Positions 61,334 to 64,000 of a stretch of 64,000 nt of DNA are shown here, piece after piece (positions within the stretch are counted from its first letter, which is position 1; each line of letters starts with the position of its first letter). Location of the stretch: contig NZ_VXLC01000012.1 of assembly GCF_008704205.1 (NCBI RefSeq), positions 124,001 through 188,000 of the forward strand, in the 5' to 3' direction. Origin of the DNA: Nocardia colli. Its GTDB lineage: Bacteria > Actinomycetota > Actinomycetes > Mycobacteriales > Mycobacteriaceae. The translations under genes and the position numbers were made by a program. The notes beneath the pieces are model-generated. The model had not been told where the DNA came from and ran no database searches. It saw nothing but the letters and a program-made list of their open reading frames with translations.

Positions 61334-61364
61334 TTGACAGAAGCTACTAAATGAGAGCTACTAT
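61334..61364 (+). promoter_or_regulatory. Promoter of the MFS/TetR operon
   Basis: TTGACA (-35, 61334-61339) and TACTAT (-10, 61359-61364) with a 19-base spacer. Operator half-sites overlap both elements. Confidence 0.5.
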
Positions 61365-61379
61365 CAAAAAGTAGCTTCT
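61339..61379. promoter_or_regulatory. Operator with AGAAGCTACT/AGTAGCTTCT arms
   Basis: AGAAGCTACT (61339-61348) and AGTAGCTTCT (61370-61379) are perfect 10-base complements, with a third half-site AGCTACT at 61356-61362 between them. They cover the promoter of the MFS gene, and the TetR encoded second in the operon is the likely ligand. Confidence 0.65.
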
Positions 61380-61397
61380 ATCACTTTCGGAGGGGTC

Positions 61398-62948
61398 ATG
61401 AAAACAGACGCGACTCGGCGCTGGCTGGCGCTCGGCGCGCTGGCGCTGGCCATGCTGACCATCGGGCTCGACACCACGGTGCTGACCGTGGCGCTGCCCA
61501 CGCTCGCCGTCGATCTGCACGCGAATACCGCTGCGCTGCAATGGTTCACCGGCGCGTACACGCTCGCGCTCGCCGCGCTGATGCTGCCCGCGGGTGCGCT
61601 CGGCGACCGCTACGGGCGCAAGAAATTCCTGCTCGGCGCGCTGCTGATCTTCGGCGCCGCGTCGCTGGCCTGCGCGTTCGCCACCTCGTCCGGCCAGCTC
61701 ATCGCCGCACGGGTGGTGCTCGGCGTCGGCGCGGCGGCGATGATGCCGCTGTCCATGTCGGTGCTGCCGTCGCTGTTCCCCGAGCCCGCGCAACGGCAAC
61801 GCGCGCTCACCATCTGGGTGACCTCGACCGCGCTCGGCCTGCCGCTGGGCCCGATCCTCGGCGGCTGGCTGCTGCGGAACTTCTGGTGGGGTTCGGTCTT
61901 CCTGATCAACGTGCCGATGGTGATCATCGGTGCGCTCGCGGTCTTCGCGCTGGTGCCGGAATCGCGCAGCGCGAACCAGCTTCGCGTCGACGTCCCCGGC
62001 GTGCTGCTCTCGGCGGCGGGCATGCTCGGTCTCACCTACGGCTTCATCCGGATCGGCGACCTCGGCTGGGGCAGTCTGTCGGCCTGGGCCATCGTCGTCG
62101 CCGGTGTGCTGCTGCTCGGCGCGTTCGTGCTCTGGCAGCGCAGGTCGGCGCATCCGCTGATCGATCTCGGGCTGTTCGAGAACACCGGATTCCGCTGGGG
62201 CACCGGGCTTTCCATCGTGGTCAACTTCGCCATGTTCGGCATGTTCTTCACCGTGCCGCAGTACTTCCAGGCGGTGCTCGGGGTGGACGCGCTGGGTAGC
62301 GGCCTGCGACTGCTGCCGCTGATCGGCGGGCTGATCGTCGGCAGCAGGCTGGGCGACAAGATCCTGCCGAAGCTGGGCACCCGATGGCTGCTCGCGCTCG
62401 GTTTCGCCCTGCTGGCCGGTGCGCTCGGACTGGGCGCGATGACCAGCGTGGACAGCGGATACGGCTTCACCGCGCTGTGGACGACCGTGCTCGGCGCCGG
62501 CATGGGTCTGGCGATGCCGACCGCGATGGGCCTGGCGATGGGCGAGCTCACCGCGGAACGGTCGGGTTCGGGTTCGGCGTTGATCCAGGCGCTGCGCCAA
62601 GCGGGCGGCACCATCGGCGTCGCGATTCTCGGCACGGTGCTGGCCACCCAGTACCGCTCGGACCTCGGCTCGCTGAACCGCGATCCGATCTCCGACGGCG
62701 TGAACGCGGGCGTCGCGGCGGCGCACCAGCTCGGCGACTCGGCGGTGCTGCACCAGGTGCAGAGCGCGTTCGTCGGCGGCATGGCCGCGATGCTGTGGGT
62801 CTGCGCTGGCCTGTGTGCGGTGGCCGCGATACTTGCCGCCGTCGCCATCCGGGCGAAGCGGCCCGCTGAGCTGGAGTCGGCGGATCTGGAGGTCGTCGGT
62901 GGCACCGTCCGGGCCGCCGATCAGTCAGAATCGACTCATGTCGGTTGA
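61398..62948 (+). CDS. MFS transporter, DHA2/EmrB-QacA type (second in window)
   Basis: A 516-residue exporter with 13-14 predicted helices. Helix 1 TIGLDTTVLTVALPTLAVDL, the loop GALGDRYGRKKFLLGA after helix 2 and TSTALGLPLGPILGGWLL in helix 5 are the family signatures. Drug or antiseptic export is likely. ATG 61398 follows GGAGGGGTC. It is first in an operon with a TetR gene, whose start overlaps its last 11 bases; the promoter is covered by inverted repeats. Confidence 0.9.
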   Translation: MKTDATRRWLALGALALAMLTIGLDTTVLTVALPTLAVDLHANTAALQWFTGAYTLALAALMLPAGALGDRYGRKKFLLGALLIFGAASLACAFATSSGQLIAARVVLGVGAAAMMPLSMSVLPSLFPEPAQRQRALTIWVTSTALGLPLGPILGGWLLRNFWWGSVFLINVPMVIIGALAVFALVPESRSANQLRVDVPGVLLSAAGMLGLTYGFIRIGDLGWGSLSAWAIVVAGVLLLGAFVLWQRRSAHPLIDLGLFENTGFRWGTGLSIVVNFAMFGMFFTVPQYFQAVLGVDALGSGLRLLPLIGGLIVGSRLGDKILPKLGTRWLLALGFALLAGALGLGAMTSVDSGYGFTALWTTVLGAGMGLAMPTAMGLAMGELTAERSGSGSALIQALRQAGGTIGVAILGTVLATQYRSDLGSLNRDPISDGVNAGVAAAHQLGDSAVLHQVQSAFVGGMAAMLWVCAGLCAVAAILAAVAIRAKRPAELESADLEVVGGTVRAADQSESTHVG

Positions 62949-63561
62949 ATTGTCCGGAGAAGAGCCTGCGGTGCACGGCCTGCGTGAGCGGAAGAAGGAG
63001 CGGACCCGCCGGACGATTCGCGAAGAAGCGTTCCGGCTGTTCCGCGAGCAGGGATACAGCGATACCACGGTCGAGCAGATCGCGGCCGCCGCCGAGGTGT
63101 CGCCGAGCACCTTCTTCCGCTACTTCCCGACCAAGGAGCAGCTGGTGCTCGCCGACGACATGGACCCGTTGCTGATCGCGGCGGTCCGGGCGCAGCCACC
63201 GGACATCGCGCCGCTGACCGCACTGCGGAACGCGATCGCGGAGGTGTTCACCACGCTGCCCGCGTCGGCGCTGGCCTTCGAGCAGGAACGTCAGGCGCTG
63301 GTCTATCACGTGCCCGAGCTGCGCTCGGCCATCGGCCGGGAAATGGAACGCAACATCGAGATGGTCGCCGCCATGATGGCCGAACGCGTCGGCGGCACCG
63401 CCCGCGACTTCGATATCCGGGTCCTCGCCGGCGCGTTGACCGGCGCGGGTCTGGCCATCGCGCGAGTGACGCCGACCAATCTCGAAAACATCGGCCGGAT
63501 GCTGGATCTGCTGGAAGCCGGGTTGCCGCTCGGCCGGGAGCGGACCGGCGAGCAGGACTGA
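62938..63561 (+). CDS. TetR-family regulator
   Basis: A 207-residue TetR-type regulator: HTH at about residues 20-65 (IREEAFRLFREQGYSDTTVEQIAAAAEVSPSTFFRYFPTKEQLVL, split) and a helical effector domain. ATG 62938 lies inside the last codons of the MFS gene (11-base overlap), so the two are translationally coupled and autoregulated through the 61339-61379 repeats. Convergent with phenylalanine hydroxylase. Confidence 0.88.
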   Translation: MSVELSGEEPAVHGLRERKKERTRRTIREEAFRLFREQGYSDTTVEQIAAAAEVSPSTFFRYFPTKEQLVLADDMDPLLIAAVRAQPPDIAPLTALRNAIAEVFTTLPASALAFEQERQALVYHVPELRSAIGREMERNIEMVAAMMAERVGGTARDFDIRVLAGALTGAGLAIARVTPTNLENIGRMLDLLEAGLPLGRERTGEQD

Positions 63562-63584
63562 ACACCCTGCCCGCCGTGTGAAAG

Positions 63585-64000
63585 CTACTGTGCCCCAGCC
63601 GGACTCGAATGCCGCAGCCGGTCCGGGGTCTCGTCGTCCATCGAGGCGAAGAAGCCGCCGACCACGTCCTCGATCTCGGCGACCGACTCGGCGCAGTACA
63701 GGATCGGCTGGTAGTGGGTGATGTCGTAGACCGCGGTGCCCATCGCGGCGACGTCGAGCGGGCGCAGGTCGGCCGCGCGGAACTCCTCGATCTCGCCGTA
63801 GGAGGACAGCAATCCCGCACCGTAACAACGGACTTCGCCCGCCTCCCGGACCACGCCGAACTCCATCGAGAACCAGAAGACGTTCGCGAGGAACTTCAGC
63901 GCCGGCTCGGTCTCCAGCCGGCCGACCGCCGCGCCGACCGCCTCGTAGATGGCGGCGAAGCGGGGGCTGGCGATCTGGTTGGCGTGGCCGATGATCTCGT
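63585..64000 (-). CDS. Phenylalanine 4-monooxygenase, C-terminal part (cut by window end)
   Basis: About 138 residues of a biopterin-dependent aromatic amino acid hydroxylase; the N-terminal part lies beyond the window. At the cut edge the frame reads EIIGHANQIASPRFA, the second half of the HExxGH iron-binding motif, then FLANVFWFSMEFGVV with the iron-binding Glu, and GAGLLSSYGEIEEF. It hydroxylates phenylalanine to tyrosine with tetrahydrobiopterin. The C-terminus TPDRLRHSSPAGAQ is short, without a tetramerisation helix, as in bacterial monomeric forms. Convergent with the TetR gene. Confidence 0.9.
   Translation of the reverse strand, partial: EIIGHANQIASPRFAAIYEAVGAAVGRLETEPALKFLANVFWFSMEFGVVREAGEVRCYGAGLLSSYGEIEEFRAADLRPLDVAAMGTAVYDITHYQPILYCAESVAEIEDVVGGFFASMDDETPDRLRHSSPAGAQ

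Overview
The window is high-GC actinobacterial DNA and most likely comes from Nocardia or a close mycolic-acid relative. Reasons: very high G+C in third codon positions, many GTG starts, many apparent leaderless promoters, a SAM-IV riboswitch, an ImuA'/ImuB/DnaE2 mutasome, a WXG100-like cluster, and a gene order that follows the Mycobacterium tuberculosis Rv3330-Rv3411 block in outline (guaB2/guaB3, guaA, imuA'-imuB, dnaE2, spoU/trmL, metA/metC, icd, trpS, Rv3335c, dacB1), with lineage-specific genes between. I see no prophage, IS element, CRISPR array, rRNA or tRNA.

Layout. 1-6.5 kb: GMP synthesis (guaB, guaB3, guaA) with a small secreted protein and an alpha/beta-hydrolase-fold protein that has lost its catalytic residues. 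6.5-11.7 kb: an envelope-stress module (small membrane protein, PspC membrane protein, PspC-sensor kinase, LuxR-type regulator) and a Ser/Thr kinase. 11.7-22.4 kb: DNA-damage mutagenesis, with imuA'-imuB behind one LexA-like box and a small helical-repeat gene plus dnaE2 behind a second; a methyltransferase, a hydrolase, a sucrase/ferredoxin-like protein and an SDR lie between. 22.4-28.5 kb: membrane protease, DUF4349 lipoprotein, TrmL, a RidA remnant, DUF3017, a broken nitroreductase with an HxlR regulator, and a TetR/DUF2236 pair. 28.5-31.4 kb: metX-metY under a SAM-IV riboswitch. 31.4-39 kb: TetR/MFS drug-efflux pair, icd, an imine-reductase-like enzyme facing a frameshifted GlxA-type regulator, and another MFS transporter. 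39-46.6 kb: a TetR regulator, an NCS1-type permease and a five-gene beta-oxidation-like operon (thiolase, SRPBCC, MaoC, SDR, acyl-CoA dehydrogenase), joined by a shared palindrome. 46.6-56.3 kb: hydrolases, an SDR, a heptad-repeat coiled-coil protein, xth with a barnase/barstar-like pair, a second TetR/DUF2236 pair, trpS and a YihY-type membrane protein. 56.4-61.3 kb: a four-gene WXG100/type VII-like operon and a D,D-carboxypeptidase. 61.3-64 kb: an MFS/TetR operon and the C-terminal part of phenylalanine hydroxylase.

The most interesting points are the ACATACA-N4-TGTATGT regulon, the LexA-controlled helical-repeat gene in front of dnaE2, the near-perfect glycine-containing heptad-repeat protein, the WXG100-type operon, and two independent TetR/DUF2236 divergent pairs, each with its own paired palindromes. 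All functional names come from reading motifs and from memory of families; no search was run.
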